Source of the DNA: Streptomyces aurantiogriseus
Lineage (GTDB): Bacteria > Actinomycetota > Actinomycetes > Streptomycetales > Streptomycetaceae
NCBI RefSeq assembly: GCF_014649375.1
Contig: NZ_BMSX01000004.1
Location: 553,105 to 617,104 of the forward strand
DNA length: 64,000 nt
Direction: 5' to 3'
In this document: positions 26,454 through 34,845 of the stretch, in pieces
How positions within the stretch are numbered: the stretch's first letter is position 1
Layout: every line of letters starts with the position of its first letter
Notes under the pieces: model-generated
Seen by the model: the letters and a program-made list of their open reading frames with translations, nothing else
Told to the model about the DNA's origin: nothing
The model's database searches: none
Program-made: the position numbers and the translations under genes

Positions 26454-26469
26454 TCGAATGCCTATTCGA
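26454..26469. promoter_or_regulatory. LexA/SOS-box-like palindrome
   Basis: TCGAATGCCTATTCGA is a perfect palindrome apart from its 4-nt centre. It matches the actinobacterial SOS consensus TCGAAC-N4-GTTCGA with one symmetric C/T change. Confidence 0.55.
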
Positions 26470-26636
26470 AAATGCTCGTCTCCGCGAGCAACACCCCTCG
26501 TTCGAGTGACCACCCTGAAGGAATGATCGCCGCTGCTGAGGGGAGATCTTCAGCGGGAGGCGGACCGCTCGGGGAAACCGGTCCGAGGGGAATGACCCTG
26601 AGAGCTCGGGGCTCCGGGTCAGAACAGGGGAGGACA

Positions 26637-26664
26637 GGCCCCGGTGCCACACGGCACCGGGGCC
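26637..26664 (+). terminator. Perfect 12-bp terminator hairpin
   Basis: GGCCCCGGTGCC (26637-26648), loop ACAC, and its exact complement (26653-26664) are followed by CTCCTTT. No annotated plus-strand gene precedes it, so it implies an unlisted plus-strand transcript. Confidence 0.75.
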
Positions 26665-26952
26665 CTCCTTTCGCCTGCGGCACAGCATCCCGCCCCCTCA
26701 GGTCATATGCCTCACGCGACAGGGTGGCACGCGAAGCGCCGGAGCGCTGCGATTCGGCACAGGGAATCCCCGATTCGACGACATCGACGGGTCGCCTCAA
26801 CTGCCCCGGGGGCCCCAGGAGTTGAACAGTGCTCAACGTTTGACCGAGAGCTCGGACCGGCGTTCGACCGAGCGTCGGACTCAGCTCTCGGCTCGGCGCC
26901 AGACCCGGCTCTCGGCCCGGTGCCCGACTCGGCGCCCGGCTCAGCCCTTGGC

Positions 26953-27645
26953 TCAGCGCTTGGCGACGAACACGTGGGACGCGACGTCCGCCTCCAGCTC
27001 GGCCGCCTCGCCGCCGCTGCCGACCAGCACACCGCCGGCCGACTCCGTCACGCTCACCACCGAACCGGGCTGCACGCCCGCCCGGCGCAGCGTGTACATC
27101 AGCTGCGCGTCCGTCTGGATCGGCTCGCCGATACGGCGTACGACGACCGTCTTGCCCTCCAGGCCCGGGTCGAGGTCGGCGAGCGAGACCATGCCCTCGT
27201 CCAGGAAGGGGTCGGCGCCGTCCTTCTCACCCAGCTCCTCCAGGCCCGGGATCGGATTGCCGTACGGCGACTCGGTGGGGTGCCGGAGCAGCTCGAGCAC
27301 GCGGCGCTCGACGGCCTCGCTCATCACGTGCTCCCAGCGGCAGGCCTCGGCGTGGACCTGCTCCCACTCCAGGCCGATCACGTCGACGAGGAGACACTCG
27401 GCGAGGCGGTGCTTGCGCATCACGCGCGTGGCCAGTCGGCGGCCCTCGTCCGTGAGCTCCAGGTGCCGGTCGCTGGCCACCGAGACCAGGCCGTCGCGCT
27501 CCATGCGGGCCACCGTCTGGCTGACCGTCGGCCCGCTCTGGTCGAGCCGCTCGGCGATCCGGGCACGCATGGGGACCACACCTTCCTCCTCCAGCTCGAG
27601 GATGGTGCGGAGATACATCTCCGTAGTGTCGATCAGTCCGGACAT
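26953..27645 (-). CDS. dmdR1: Iron-dependent DtxR-family repressor DmdR1
   Basis: A 230-residue DtxR/IdeR-type regulator beginning 'MSGLIDTTEMYLRTILELEEEG'. It has an N-terminal winged HTH ('RIAERLDQSGPTVSQTVARMERDGLV', about residues 29-54) and a dimerisation/metal-binding domain with the Cys/His/Glu ligands 'LVDVIGLEWEQVHAEACRWEHVMSE'. The C-terminal SH3-like domain is 'GEPIQTDAQLMYTLRRAGVQPGSVVSV'. It matches my memory of S. coelicolor DmdR1, which represses siderophore genes with Fe2+. In that species an antisense gene (adm) overlapping dmdR1 has been reported; long antisense frames are also present here. Confidence 0.95.
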   Translation of the reverse strand: MSGLIDTTEMYLRTILELEEEGVVPMRARIAERLDQSGPTVSQTVARMERDGLVSVASDRHLELTDEGRRLATRVMRKHRLAECLLVDVIGLEWEQVHAEACRWEHVMSEAVERRVLELLRHPTESPYGNPIPGLEELGEKDGADPFLDEGMVSLADLDPGLEGKTVVVRRIGEPIQTDAQLMYTLRRAGVQPGSVVSVTESAGGVLVGSGGEAAELEADVASHVFVAKR

Positions 27646-27968
27646 ACATGCCCCTCGATGAGATGTGCCGAAGGCTCGACGGCTCTCCGGCGCGTGCGCT
27701 GGCCCTGGCTTCAATTCTGCCGGATACCACTGACAAGCGTGCCGCGCCGTTGAAACGAGGCGGTTACGTCAGAGGGCGTGATCCTGGTGACGATCCCGGG
27801 AGCCCGCCGCCAGGCCGCCGCCGAGGCGCTGTCGCACCCGGCCGCAGGACACCGCCGGGCGGCATGTCGCACCGTATTGACAGCGAACTGGTCCAGACCG
27901 CACCGTGATCCGCGACACGAACATGGACACGGACACCGGACACCGGACACGCCAAAGGGGCCCTTCGG
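27646..27968. promoter_or_regulatory. Divergent promoter region, dmdR1 / SIS gene
   Basis: 323 bp between divergent genes. I found no obvious iron box (TTAGGTTAGGCTCACCTAA-like) and no small ORF with a good ribosome-binding site. Confidence 0.5.
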
Positions 27969-28724
27969 ATGAGCGACCGCACGCCCGCCGCCCAGTTCTT
28001 CGACGCCGCGATCGGCCTGCTGCACCGGGTCCGCGACGAGGAGGCCGAGGCCGTCGAGGCCGCGGGCACTCTCCTCGCCGACACCGTGGCGTCCGGCGGG
28101 CGCCTCTTCGCCTTCGGCGCCGGCCACTCCTCGCTGGCCGCGCAGGACGTCGTCTACCGGGCCGGCGGCCTGGCGCTGATGAACCTTCTCGCCGTGCCCG
28201 GCGTCGTCGGCGTCGACGTCATGCCCGCCACCCTCGGCTCCGCCCTGGAGCGCGTCGACGGCCTGGCCGCCGCCGTCCTGGACACCTCCCCCCTCCGGGC
28301 GGGCGACGCCCTCGTGATCATCTCCCTGTCCGGCCGCAACGCCCTGCCCGTGGAGATGGCCCTCAACGCCCGCGCCCGTGGGGTGAAGGTCATCGGCGTC
28401 ACGTCGGTCGCGTACGCGGCGCAGACGACGTCCCGGCACGTGTCGGGGACGTTCCTCAAGGATCACTGCGATGTCGTCCTGGACTCCAAGATCGCCGTCG
28501 GCGACGCCGAACTGACCCTCGACACCGTCCCCGCCCCCTTCGCCCCCGCTTCCACCGTCGTCACCGCAGCCCTCCTCCAGGCCGTCATGGCCACCACCGC
28601 CGCCTCCCTCGCCGACCGCGGCATCGAGCCGCCACTGCTGCGCTCCGGCAACGTGGACGGGGGGCACGAGTGGAACGGGCGGATCATGGAGGAGTACGGG
28701 GACCGGATCTTTTACCGGCACTGA
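27969..28724 (+). CDS. SIS (sugar isomerase) domain protein
   Basis: A 251-residue phosphosugar-binding SIS-fold protein: 'GGRLFAFGAGHSSLAAQDVVYRAGGLALMN' (residues 44-73) is the sugar-phosphate loop, and 'DALVIISLSGRNALPVEMALNARARGVKVIGVTS' is the second conserved strand. Related proteins bind N-acetylglucosamine/muramic phosphates and can be isomerases, etherases or regulators. It is monocistronic. The start ATG has no strong SD. Tandem repeats begin directly after the stop codon. Confidence 0.87.
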   Translation: MSDRTPAAQFFDAAIGLLHRVRDEEAEAVEAAGTLLADTVASGGRLFAFGAGHSSLAAQDVVYRAGGLALMNLLAVPGVVGVDVMPATLGSALERVDGLAAAVLDTSPLRAGDALVIISLSGRNALPVEMALNARARGVKVIGVTSVAYAAQTTSRHVSGTFLKDHCDVVLDSKIAVGDAELTLDTVPAPFAPASTVVTAALLQAVMATTAASLADRGIEPPLLRSGNVDGGHEWNGRIMEEYGDRIFYRH

Positions 28725-28728
28725 GGCA

Positions 28729-28776
28729 GTGGGCCACTGAGCCGGTGGGCCACTGAGCCGGTGGGCTACTGAGCCG
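28729..28776. repeat. 3 x 16-bp tandem repeat after SIS gene
   Basis: Three units GTGGGCCACTGAGCCG (the third with one change) follow the stop codon by 4 bp. Each contains TGA. Confidence 0.85.
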
Positions 28777-28827
28777 CTGATCCGCTGGGACGCCGGTCCG
28801 CTGGGTCCGCTGGTCCGCCGCCACACG

Positions 28828-28941
28828 CGCGTGAGGCCTCCCCGCCCCCTCGCGAGCGCCCCGTACGGTGCCGTGTCAGGCGCCCGCGTGAGGCCTCCCC
28901 GCCCCCTCGCGAGCGCCCCGTACGGTGCCGTGTCAGGCGCC
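28828..28941. repeat. 2 x 57-bp direct repeat at a gene 3' end
   Basis: Two virtually identical 57-bp copies start with CGCGTGAGGCCTCC and end GTGTCAGGCGCC. The right-hand copy contains the TGA stop of the convergent PAS/GAF gene, so the left copy is a duplicated gene end. Confidence 0.85.
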
Positions 28942-30348
28942 CCCGCCGCCCCCGGGCGGCCCCGCCAGGTCCAGGGCTGCCGCTATGCGGACGGCGACGT
29001 CCTCGGCGTACGTCGCGTCGGAGCGTTCGAAGGCGGTGCGGGCCGCGCCGCGGAGGAAGGTGACGACCCCGAGGGTGCGGCCGCGGCTGCGGAGGACCGC
29101 GCACAGGGCGTGGACGGTGTCCTCGGGCCACTGGCGGGCGCGAGCCCACTCGCGGGCCTGGTCCGGGGCCACCGTGCCGGCGGAGGCGCGCACGGAGCCG
29201 GCGCGGGCCACGCACTGCAGCGCCGGATGGCCCTCGGCGTAGCGCACGGGCAGGCCCGCGTGGCCGGTGAGGGCGCTGGGGCCGGGGCCGCCGGACGGGG
29301 TGGCCGCGACCCGCGCCAGCCGGGGCGGCCCGGTGGTCTCCCCGTCGGCCGTCGGAGCGCCCGCCACACGGTCGATCACGGCGTGGTCGGCGAAACCGGC
29401 CAGCGCGAAGTCGAGGTGGACGGTGGCCGCCTCCGCCGGGTCCTCGCACTCGGCTGCCGCACGGGACGCGCGGTGCAGCTGGTTGGCGCGGAAGCGCAGC
29501 AGCGCGGCCTCCTGCTCGCCCTGCTTGGCCTCCGTGACGTCCTGGAACAGCCAGCCGACCCCCAGCGGCACCGGCTCCTCCGCCAGCGGCGAGGCCAGCC
29601 GCAGGAACCCGCTGCGCCAGCAGCGCCGCTTCTCGCCCTCCGGGGTGCGCACCCCGACCCACATCTCGGCGGGGGCCGGCGGAGCACCCTCCGCGAGGAC
29701 GTGCGTCAGCGCGTTCTCCAGCTCCTCGACGCCGCGGGTGAGCAGCTCGCCCAGCGGGCGGCCCAGGACAGCCGTACGGCCCGTGCCGAGCGCGCGGGCG
29801 GCGTGCGCGTTGACCACGGCGGGCCGCAGGTCGGCGTCGACGAGGACGACGCCCCAGGAGGCGTCCTCGAACAGGGCCTCACTGAGCGCGATGGAGCGCT
29901 CCAGGTCGATCTGGGCGTGCACCTCGCTGAACGCGCAGTACAGGCCGGCGGGCCTGCCGTCGGGGCCGCGGACGGCGGCGGACTGGGTGCGCACGAGGAC
30001 CCGGCCGCCGTCCTTGGTCACCAGTGCGAACTCGTGCACCTGCCGGCCCGGCGCGCGCATGGCGGACATCAGGCGGCCCTCGACCTCCTCGGCATCCGCC
30101 TCACGCACCGCCCATCCGGCGAAGCCGCGCCGGCCGACGGCCTCCTCGGCACTCCAGCCGAGGATGCGCTCGGCCTCACGGTTCCAGTGGGTGACGACAC
30201 CGTCGGCGTCGAAGGCGCACAGGGCCGCGTCCATCCCGTCGAGCAGCGCGGCGAGCAGGTCCGAGCCGTCCGGGCCCACCGGGCCGGCCCGCTCGGGCTC
30301 GTCCGGACCCAGCTCGTCGGTGGTCCCACTACGCCGGGAAGCACTCAC
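28933..30348 (-). CDS. PAS-PAS-GAF sensor protein without output domain
   Basis: A 471-residue protein starting at a GTG with GGGGG upstream. A first PAS domain is at about residues 30-145 ('AALCAFDADGVVTHWNREAERILGWSAEEAVG'). A second is at about 160-275 ('DASWGVVLVDADLRPAVVNAHAARALG'), and a GAF-like domain (about 300-460) contains 'VTFLRGAARTAFERSDATYAEDVAVRIAAALD'. In Streptomyces this arrangement is usually followed by a SpoIIE/PP2C phosphatase domain. Here the protein stops in a Gly-rich tail right after GAF, and the gene end is duplicated downstream. It may act through a partner or be a truncated phosphatase. Confidence 0.8.
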   Translation of the reverse strand: MSASRRSGTTDELGPDEPERAGPVGPDGSDLLAALLDGMDAALCAFDADGVVTHWNREAERILGWSAEEAVGRRGFAGWAVREADAEEVEGRLMSAMRAPGRQVHEFALVTKDGGRVLVRTQSAAVRGPDGRPAGLYCAFSEVHAQIDLERSIALSEALFEDASWGVVLVDADLRPAVVNAHAARALGTGRTAVLGRPLGELLTRGVEELENALTHVLAEGAPPAPAEMWVGVRTPEGEKRRCWRSGFLRLASPLAEEPVPLGVGWLFQDVTEAKQGEQEAALLRFRANQLHRASRAAAECEDPAEAATVHLDFALAGFADHAVIDRVAGAPTADGETTGPPRLARVAATPSGGPGPSALTGHAGLPVRYAEGHPALQCVARAGSVRASAGTVAPDQAREWARARQWPEDTVHALCAVLRSRGRTLGVVTFLRGAARTAFERSDATYAEDVAVRIAAALDLAGPPGGGGGA

Positions 30349-30448
30349 CTGAACCCCCTGCAGGTTCGCTCACTTGCCCTTATTCAACTCGAACGTGACG
30401 CAGCCCACATATGGTTCCCGCAAGATTGCAGAGGAATCGTTGCAGCGC

Positions 30449-30907
30449 CTACGGAGTGGGGCACGCGGCGGCCAGCCGCAGGTCGACCCAGAGATCGCTC
30501 TCGCCGTCCAGCACGTACCGCTCGGTCTCCACGAAGCCACGCGCCTCCGCGAACCGCAGGCCGTCCTCGTTGACGGCCAGCACGCACGTCTCGACCGCCC
30601 GCGCGCCCAGCACACGCGCGTGCGCGAGACCGCGCTCGTACAGGGCGGTGCCGTGGCCGCGGCGGCGGTACGCGGGCAGCACGCGCGCGATGACCGTCGC
30701 CACCGCCTCCTCACCCTCCGGCGGCCGCACGGTGGTGCAGCCGACGAGGACATCACCGACGTAGGCGTTCTCCAAGTGGTAGCGGGCCGCACGCGCGCGT
30801 ACCTCGTCGAGGGACATCGCGGCCGGCGGCACGATCGTGTTGTGGACGTACCGCCACTGTTCGAGCATGGCGTCGCCGGCGACGGGCTCTGTACGAAGAT
30901 CAGTCAC
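30449..30907 (-). CDS. GNAT-family N-acetyltransferase
   Basis: A 152-residue GNAT protein. The acetyl-CoA-binding motif is 'IARVLPAYRRRGHGTALYERGLAHAR' (R-x-x-G-x-G/A form), followed by 'CVLAVNEDGLRFAEARGFVETERYVLDG' with the G-F-x-E-x-x-R-Y ending. The substrate is unknown. The GTG start overlaps the end of the RidA gene by 8 bp, supporting an operon of the two. Confidence 0.83.
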   Translation of the reverse strand: MTDLRTEPVAGDAMLEQWRYVHNTIVPPAAMSLDEVRARAARYHLENAYVGDVLVGCTTVRPPEGEEAVATVIARVLPAYRRRGHGTALYERGLAHARVLGARAVETCVLAVNEDGLRFAEARGFVETERYVLDGESDLWVDLRLAAACPTP

Positions 30908-31346
30908 GGGCAGCAGGCAAGCGTGCCCCCGCGCGCGCGTCAACGGAATTCGGGGCCGACGCGTCACCTCTGCGCGCGTACACCTCGATCTCGATCCTCA
31001 TCCGCGGATCGGCGAGCCCGCACACCATCATCGTCGCCGCCGGCCGCACCTCCCCGAAGCGCCGGCGCAGCACCGGCCAGCAGGGCTCGAAGTCGTCCCG
31101 GTCGGGCAGCAGATACCGCACCCGTACGACGTCGGCGAACCCGCACCCCGCCTCCGCGAGCGCGGCACCGATGTTCCGCAGACACTGCTCGGCCTGCTCG
31201 ACCACATCGTCCGAGATGGTCATCGTCGCGTAGTCGTAGCCGGTCGTCCCCGACACATGCACCCAGTCACCGTCGACGACGGCCCGGGCGTAGCCGATCC
31301 GTTCCTCGAACAGGGAGCCGCTGAGGATGGCACGTCGCTCGGTCAT
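30900..31346 (-). CDS. RidA/YjgF-family protein
   Basis: A 148-residue Rid protein: 'ILSGSLFEERIGYARAVVDGDWVHVSGTTG', 'EQAEQCLRNIGAALAEAGCGFADVVRVRYLLPD', and the C-terminal 'MRIEIEVYAR', where the family's catalytic Arg lies in a nearby R-x-R/E-I-E context. RidA enzymes deaminate reactive enamine/imine intermediates; this subgroup may do otherwise. It is divergent from a LysR gene, which likely controls it, and overlaps the GNAT gene downstream. Confidence 0.85.
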   Translation of the reverse strand: MTERRAILSGSLFEERIGYARAVVDGDWVHVSGTTGYDYATMTISDDVVEQAEQCLRNIGAALAEAGCGFADVVRVRYLLPDRDDFEPCWPVLRRRFGEVRPAATMMVCGLADPRMRIEIEVYARRGDASAPNSVDARAGARLPAARD

Positions 31347-31418
31347 GGCCGGAACGGTAGGTGAGCAGGGAAGATACGTCCAATACGCGAAGACGCCGCC
31401 ACTGATACCTCTGGAGAT

Positions 31419-32372
31419 ATGAACCGCCCGGAACTCCCCCTCCCCCAACTGCACGCCTTCGTCGTCCTCGCCGAGGAGCTCCACTTCGGCCGCACCGCCG
31501 ACCGCCTCGGCATCGCCCAGCCGCCCCTGAGCCAGCAGATCCGCCGCCTGGAGGACAAGGTCGGCCACCCCCTGTTCACCCGTGCTCCGGGCGGGGTCAC
31601 CCTCACGCCCGCCGGACACGCGCTCCTGCCCGCCGCCCGGCGCGCCCTCACCGGCCTCGCCGACGGCCTGGCCGCGGCCCGCGCCGCCGGCGACGGCCAC
31701 ACCGGCCGACTACGCGTCGGATTCGCCGCATCGCTCGCCCTGACCGTGCTGCCGGACCTCCTGCGCACCCACCGCGACCGCTTCCCCGGCGTCCACCTGG
31801 ACCTCCTCGAGATGACGACCGGCCCCCAACTGACCGCGCTGCGCGAGGGCGCCATCGACGTAGGCCTCCTACGGGAACCGCCGCCGGAGGACCCCGACCT
31901 CACCTTCACCCCCCTCCTGACCGAACCCTTCGTAGCGGTCCTCCCGGCCACCCACCCCCTGGCCGCAGGAACCACGGTCCCCCTGGCCGACCTCGCGAAC
32001 ACCCCCTTCATCCTCCTCCCCCGCGAAGCCGGCCCCGGCCTCCACGACCGCATCACCACCCTGTGCACCACAGCCGGCTTCACCCCGCAGGTCACCCAGG
32101 AAGCCGTCGAGTGGATGACGGTCTGCGCCTTGGTCGAGGCCGGCCTGGGCGTCTCCCTCGCCCCGGCGGGCATCCGCCGCACCCGCCTGGAGGGCGTCAC
32201 CTTCCGCCCCGTGGACCCGCCGACGGCCCGTACGACGGTGGCGGTGGCGCGACGGACGGAGGACCGGAATCCGCTGGTGGGGCACCTGCTGGCGACGGCC
32301 ACGGGGCACGAGGCCAGACGGCACGATGCCGGACCGGACGATGCCGGACCGGACGATGTCAGACCCTCGTGA
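31419..32372 (+). CDS. LysR-family transcriptional regulator
   Basis: A 317-residue LTTR. The N-terminal winged HTH is 'LHAFVVLAEELHFGRTADRLGIAQPPLSQQIRRLEDKVGHPLFTR' (residues 8-52). The co-inducer-binding domain starts about residue 90 ('GRLRVGFAASLALTVLPDLLR'). The last 20 codons are a 15-bp tandem repeat (GATGCCGGACCGGAC at 32325 and 32340, and a third partial), giving a GPDDA tail. Its location suggests it regulates the divergent RidA/GNAT pair. Confidence 0.88.
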   Translation: MNRPELPLPQLHAFVVLAEELHFGRTADRLGIAQPPLSQQIRRLEDKVGHPLFTRAPGGVTLTPAGHALLPAARRALTGLADGLAAARAAGDGHTGRLRVGFAASLALTVLPDLLRTHRDRFPGVHLDLLEMTTGPQLTALREGAIDVGLLREPPPEDPDLTFTPLLTEPFVAVLPATHPLAAGTTVPLADLANTPFILLPREAGPGLHDRITTLCTTAGFTPQVTQEAVEWMTVCALVEAGLGVSLAPAGIRRTRLEGVTFRPVDPPTARTTVAVARRTEDRNPLVGHLLATATGHEARRHDAGPDDAGPDDVRPS

Positions 32373-32491
32373 CAGAGTCCCTCCATGGAGACGGACGAGT
32401 TCTGGCACACCTGCTGAGGAGAGGGCCCGCACCCGCTCCGCCAGGCACGGCCGGCGAGGACCGCATGGGGGCGTCATGAGACGCTGCCGAC

Positions 32492-33709
32492 ATGGACGGA
32501 CCGTCTGACGATCAGGCCCGCCGAAGGTTTCTGGCAACGATCCACGTCGGTGACGTCTGCCATGGGACGGCCACAGAGGTCACACGTCACGGGGTGACAG
32601 TGACCCTGGACGGATTTCCCACGCGCCCGTTGGGAACGGTCGGCCCCTTGGACCGGTCATGGGGTCGGCACCCGGCTGCGGCTGTGGAGGTCGGCTCGCG
32701 GATCACCGCCGAGGTGATCGCCGTCGACGTGGACGAAGGCCGGGTCCAGTTGTCGACGGCCGCCACCGAGAACCCGGAGCTCTGGGCCTTCCTCGCATCA
32801 CTGCGACGCACGGACATCCTCACGGGCGCCATCGCGGCGATCGAACGGTTCGGCGTGTTCGTGGCCCTGGACGACGGCCCCGACCACCCGGTCTTCCCCG
32901 GGGTCGGATTCATCACGTTCCCCGAACTGTCCTGGCGGCGCTTCGAAGCAGCTTCGGACGTCGTCCAGGTCGGCCGGCGCGTCTCGTGCGAGTTCCTCCA
33001 GTTCGACACCTGGAACGGAGAAGCCAGACTCTCCCTCCGAGCAACCCAGCCGGACCCCTTCCCGGCATTCGCCGACGACACCGCGGTGGGCCGGACGCTC
33101 CACGGAAAGGTCACCAAGCTGGTCCCCTTCGGCGTCTTCGTCCAGGTCGCCGACGGGATCGAGGGCCTGGTCCCGCTCCGAGAGCTCACAGGGACGCCCG
33201 TGGACGCGCCGGAAGAGGTCGTCCAGGTCGGTGACGAGGTCACCGTCGTCGTTACCGAAATCGACCGGGAGCGCCGCAGGATGACCCTCTCGCGGCGACA
33301 GACCTCACCCGAGCACCACGTCATGCCCAACAAAGGATCTCTGCGAAGCTCGGGGTTGAGGCAACGGGAGGGATCAGTGGGAATCGAGCTGGAACTGCAC
33401 TCGGGGCGGCCCGCACGCGGACGGTCGTCCCGGGACACCTTGGTGCGAGGGTCCTACCAGCACGGCGAAACGTTGGCACGAGCACTGAGCACGCTCGATC
33501 GGCACAGCGCGGGCAAGCTCGGCTGGATAGATCCATACGGCGACACGCTGTTCAACGAGCAAGAAGCCCAAGCCGCCCTCCAGGAAGTCGCCGCCCTGGC
33601 ACAACAATGCACTGACGAACACCAGAAAGCGGCTCTGCTTGACCTCGCCGAGCTGCTTGAGGCGTGTGCGGCAACGCCGGGCAGTTACCTGTGGTTCATC
33701 GGCGACTAG
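32492..33709 (+). CDS. Three-S1-domain RNA-binding protein fused to a C-terminal conserved domain
   Basis: A 405-residue protein. Three OB-fold S1 motifs lie at about residues 15-90, 105-190 and 200-272; the third is clearest ('GRTLHGKVTKLVPFGVFVQVADGIEGLVPLREL'). After a linker ('TSPEHHVMPNKGSLRSSG') a separate domain of 110 residues begins 'GIELELHSGRPARGRSSRD' and ends 'ATPGSYLWFIGD'. GGGAGGG and an in-frame GTG at 33377 sit exactly at that junction. The C-terminal part may therefore also be made as an independent protein, or the ORF may be a recent fusion. The S1 portion resembles ribosomal-protein-S1-like/IF1-type RNA binders. Confidence 0.75.
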   Translation: MDGPSDDQARRRFLATIHVGDVCHGTATEVTRHGVTVTLDGFPTRPLGTVGPLDRSWGRHPAAAVEVGSRITAEVIAVDVDEGRVQLSTAATENPELWAFLASLRRTDILTGAIAAIERFGVFVALDDGPDHPVFPGVGFITFPELSWRRFEAASDVVQVGRRVSCEFLQFDTWNGEARLSLRATQPDPFPAFADDTAVGRTLHGKVTKLVPFGVFVQVADGIEGLVPLRELTGTPVDAPEEVVQVGDEVTVVVTEIDRERRRMTLSRRQTSPEHHVMPNKGSLRSSGLRQREGSVGIELELHSGRPARGRSSRDTLVRGSYQHGETLARALSTLDRHSAGKLGWIDPYGDTLFNEQEAQAALQEVAALAQQCTDEHQKAALLDLAELLEACAATPGSYLWFIGD

Positions 33710-33741
33710 GGCGTGTGTCGGAGTGCTCTAGGTTGGCTGAT

Positions 33742-34263
33742 GTGAGTGCGCGGGGGCGGAGTTACAGATATGTCGGACCGGTCGAGCTGAAGACTGCGGT
33801 CCGGCCTGGTGGCGGCGGGTGCCGGATCAGCTCGGCGGCTGACTTCGGCAGCTGGATCGCTGAGCAATCGGCGGCGGAGCTGGCCGAACCGTTCACCTTC
33901 GTGGTCGGTATGGACGGTGTGCTTCGACTGGCGCCGCGACGAAGCGAGCACGTGGCTTGTGCCGGCGGAGACATGGTTTTGAGTGCCGGCGAGATGAGCT
34001 TCGTGCGCGAGGCAGACCGGTGGGTCGTGAGCGAGGTCAGCAACCAGTCCACCGGATACCGCCCGGACATCAGCTCCTGGTCGGAAGTCGCCCGTGCTTT
34101 GGACGACGTAGAGCTCGGGCGGCCCTCCGGCTTCACCCACGAGGTGGTATTCCGGCGGTGCCCCGACTGCCAGGAACACAACATCGTGCGCGAGGACGAC
34201 TTCGTCTGTGTCTTCTGCGGCAGCGATCTGCCTGCGGCGTGGAACGTGGATCCCACCGCGTGA
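33742..34263 (+). CDS. Zinc-ribbon hypothetical protein
   Basis: A 173-residue protein ending with a likely zinc ribbon: C-P-D-C (about residues 140-143) and C-V-F-C (about 156-159). The N-terminal two-thirds is mixed alpha/beta with no recognised motif. A GTG start at 33742 was chosen because it follows an AGG-containing stretch. The upstream extension to 33664 overlaps the S1 gene and looks unrelated. Confidence 0.6.
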   Translation: MSARGRSYRYVGPVELKTAVRPGGGGCRISSAADFGSWIAEQSAAELAEPFTFVVGMDGVLRLAPRRSEHVACAGGDMVLSAGEMSFVREADRWVVSEVSNQSTGYRPDISSWSEVARALDDVELGRPSGFTHEVVFRRCPDCQEHNIVREDDFVCVFCGSDLPAAWNVDPTA

Positions 34264-34273
34264 CGGCGGAGGG

Positions 34274-34563
34274 TCACAGCCACTCGTTGATGGCAGCGAC
34301 GAGGACGGTCGCCTCGTAGTGGACCGCGAGCTTGTCGTATCGCGTGGCGACAGCGCAGTGCCTCTTGAGGCGGTTGATCCCGCACTCGACCGCGTGACGC
34401 TCGCGGTAGTCGGCCGGGCCGAAATGCGGCGGCCGACCGCCACGGAAGCCGGGCCTCTGGCGGTTGCGCGCCTGGTCGGCCTTGTCCGGGATGGTGCAGC
34501 GGATCCCACGGTGGCGCAGGTAGGCGCGGTTCTTACGGGAGGCGTACGCCTAATAGGCATGTG
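34274..34563 (-). pseudogene. IS5-family transposase, C-terminal remnant
   Basis: Read on the minus strand this encodes '[20 protein letters not shown]', then '[17 protein letters not shown]', '[16 protein letters not shown]' and '[14 protein letters not shown]', ending in TGA. It is the familiar C-terminal third of IS5-group DDE transposases, including the catalytic Glu in '[12 protein letters not shown]'. The N-terminal two-thirds is missing, so it is a decayed insertion-sequence fragment. Confidence 0.8.
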
Positions 34564-34845
34564 GGTTGGCCGGTTGGACCGGTCGGCAGGGGCCAGAGCG
34601 AGACGTCTGGGATATACGCAGCGCCAGGAGTGCTTCGACAAGACGGACGCGGTTCAGGCCCCTGCCATGTCGGCTCCAGTCGCCGTACCGTGCCGTGATT
34701 CGAGCCGTTCGTCAGACCGCCCCGCCCCGCCCCGACCCGACCCGACCGAAGAATGATCCAGGAGCGGCGGTCACATGATCCGCCGGACAGGCCCAGGACT
34801 TGTCCGGTAAGCCATCGAAGCCAGCGGATCATGGCCTTGGCTCGT
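34564..34845. other. Non-coding debris between IS remnant and isomerase gene
   Basis: 282 bp. It includes a CCGCCCCGCCCCGACCCGACC low-complexity run near 34723 and a stretch at about 34775-34840 that may be IS-derived. No gene is supported. Confidence 0.4.

Larger units (their letters stand above)
26288..26952. other. Long intergenic region with LexA-like box and terminator
   Basis: 665 bp without a convincing protein gene between the hydrolase and dmdR1. It contains a LexA-like palindrome (26454-26469), a perfect terminator on the plus strand (26637-26664), and imperfect direct repeats of GCTCGGC/GCCGAGAGC type near 26860-26955 just past the dmdR1 stop. Confidence 0.5.
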
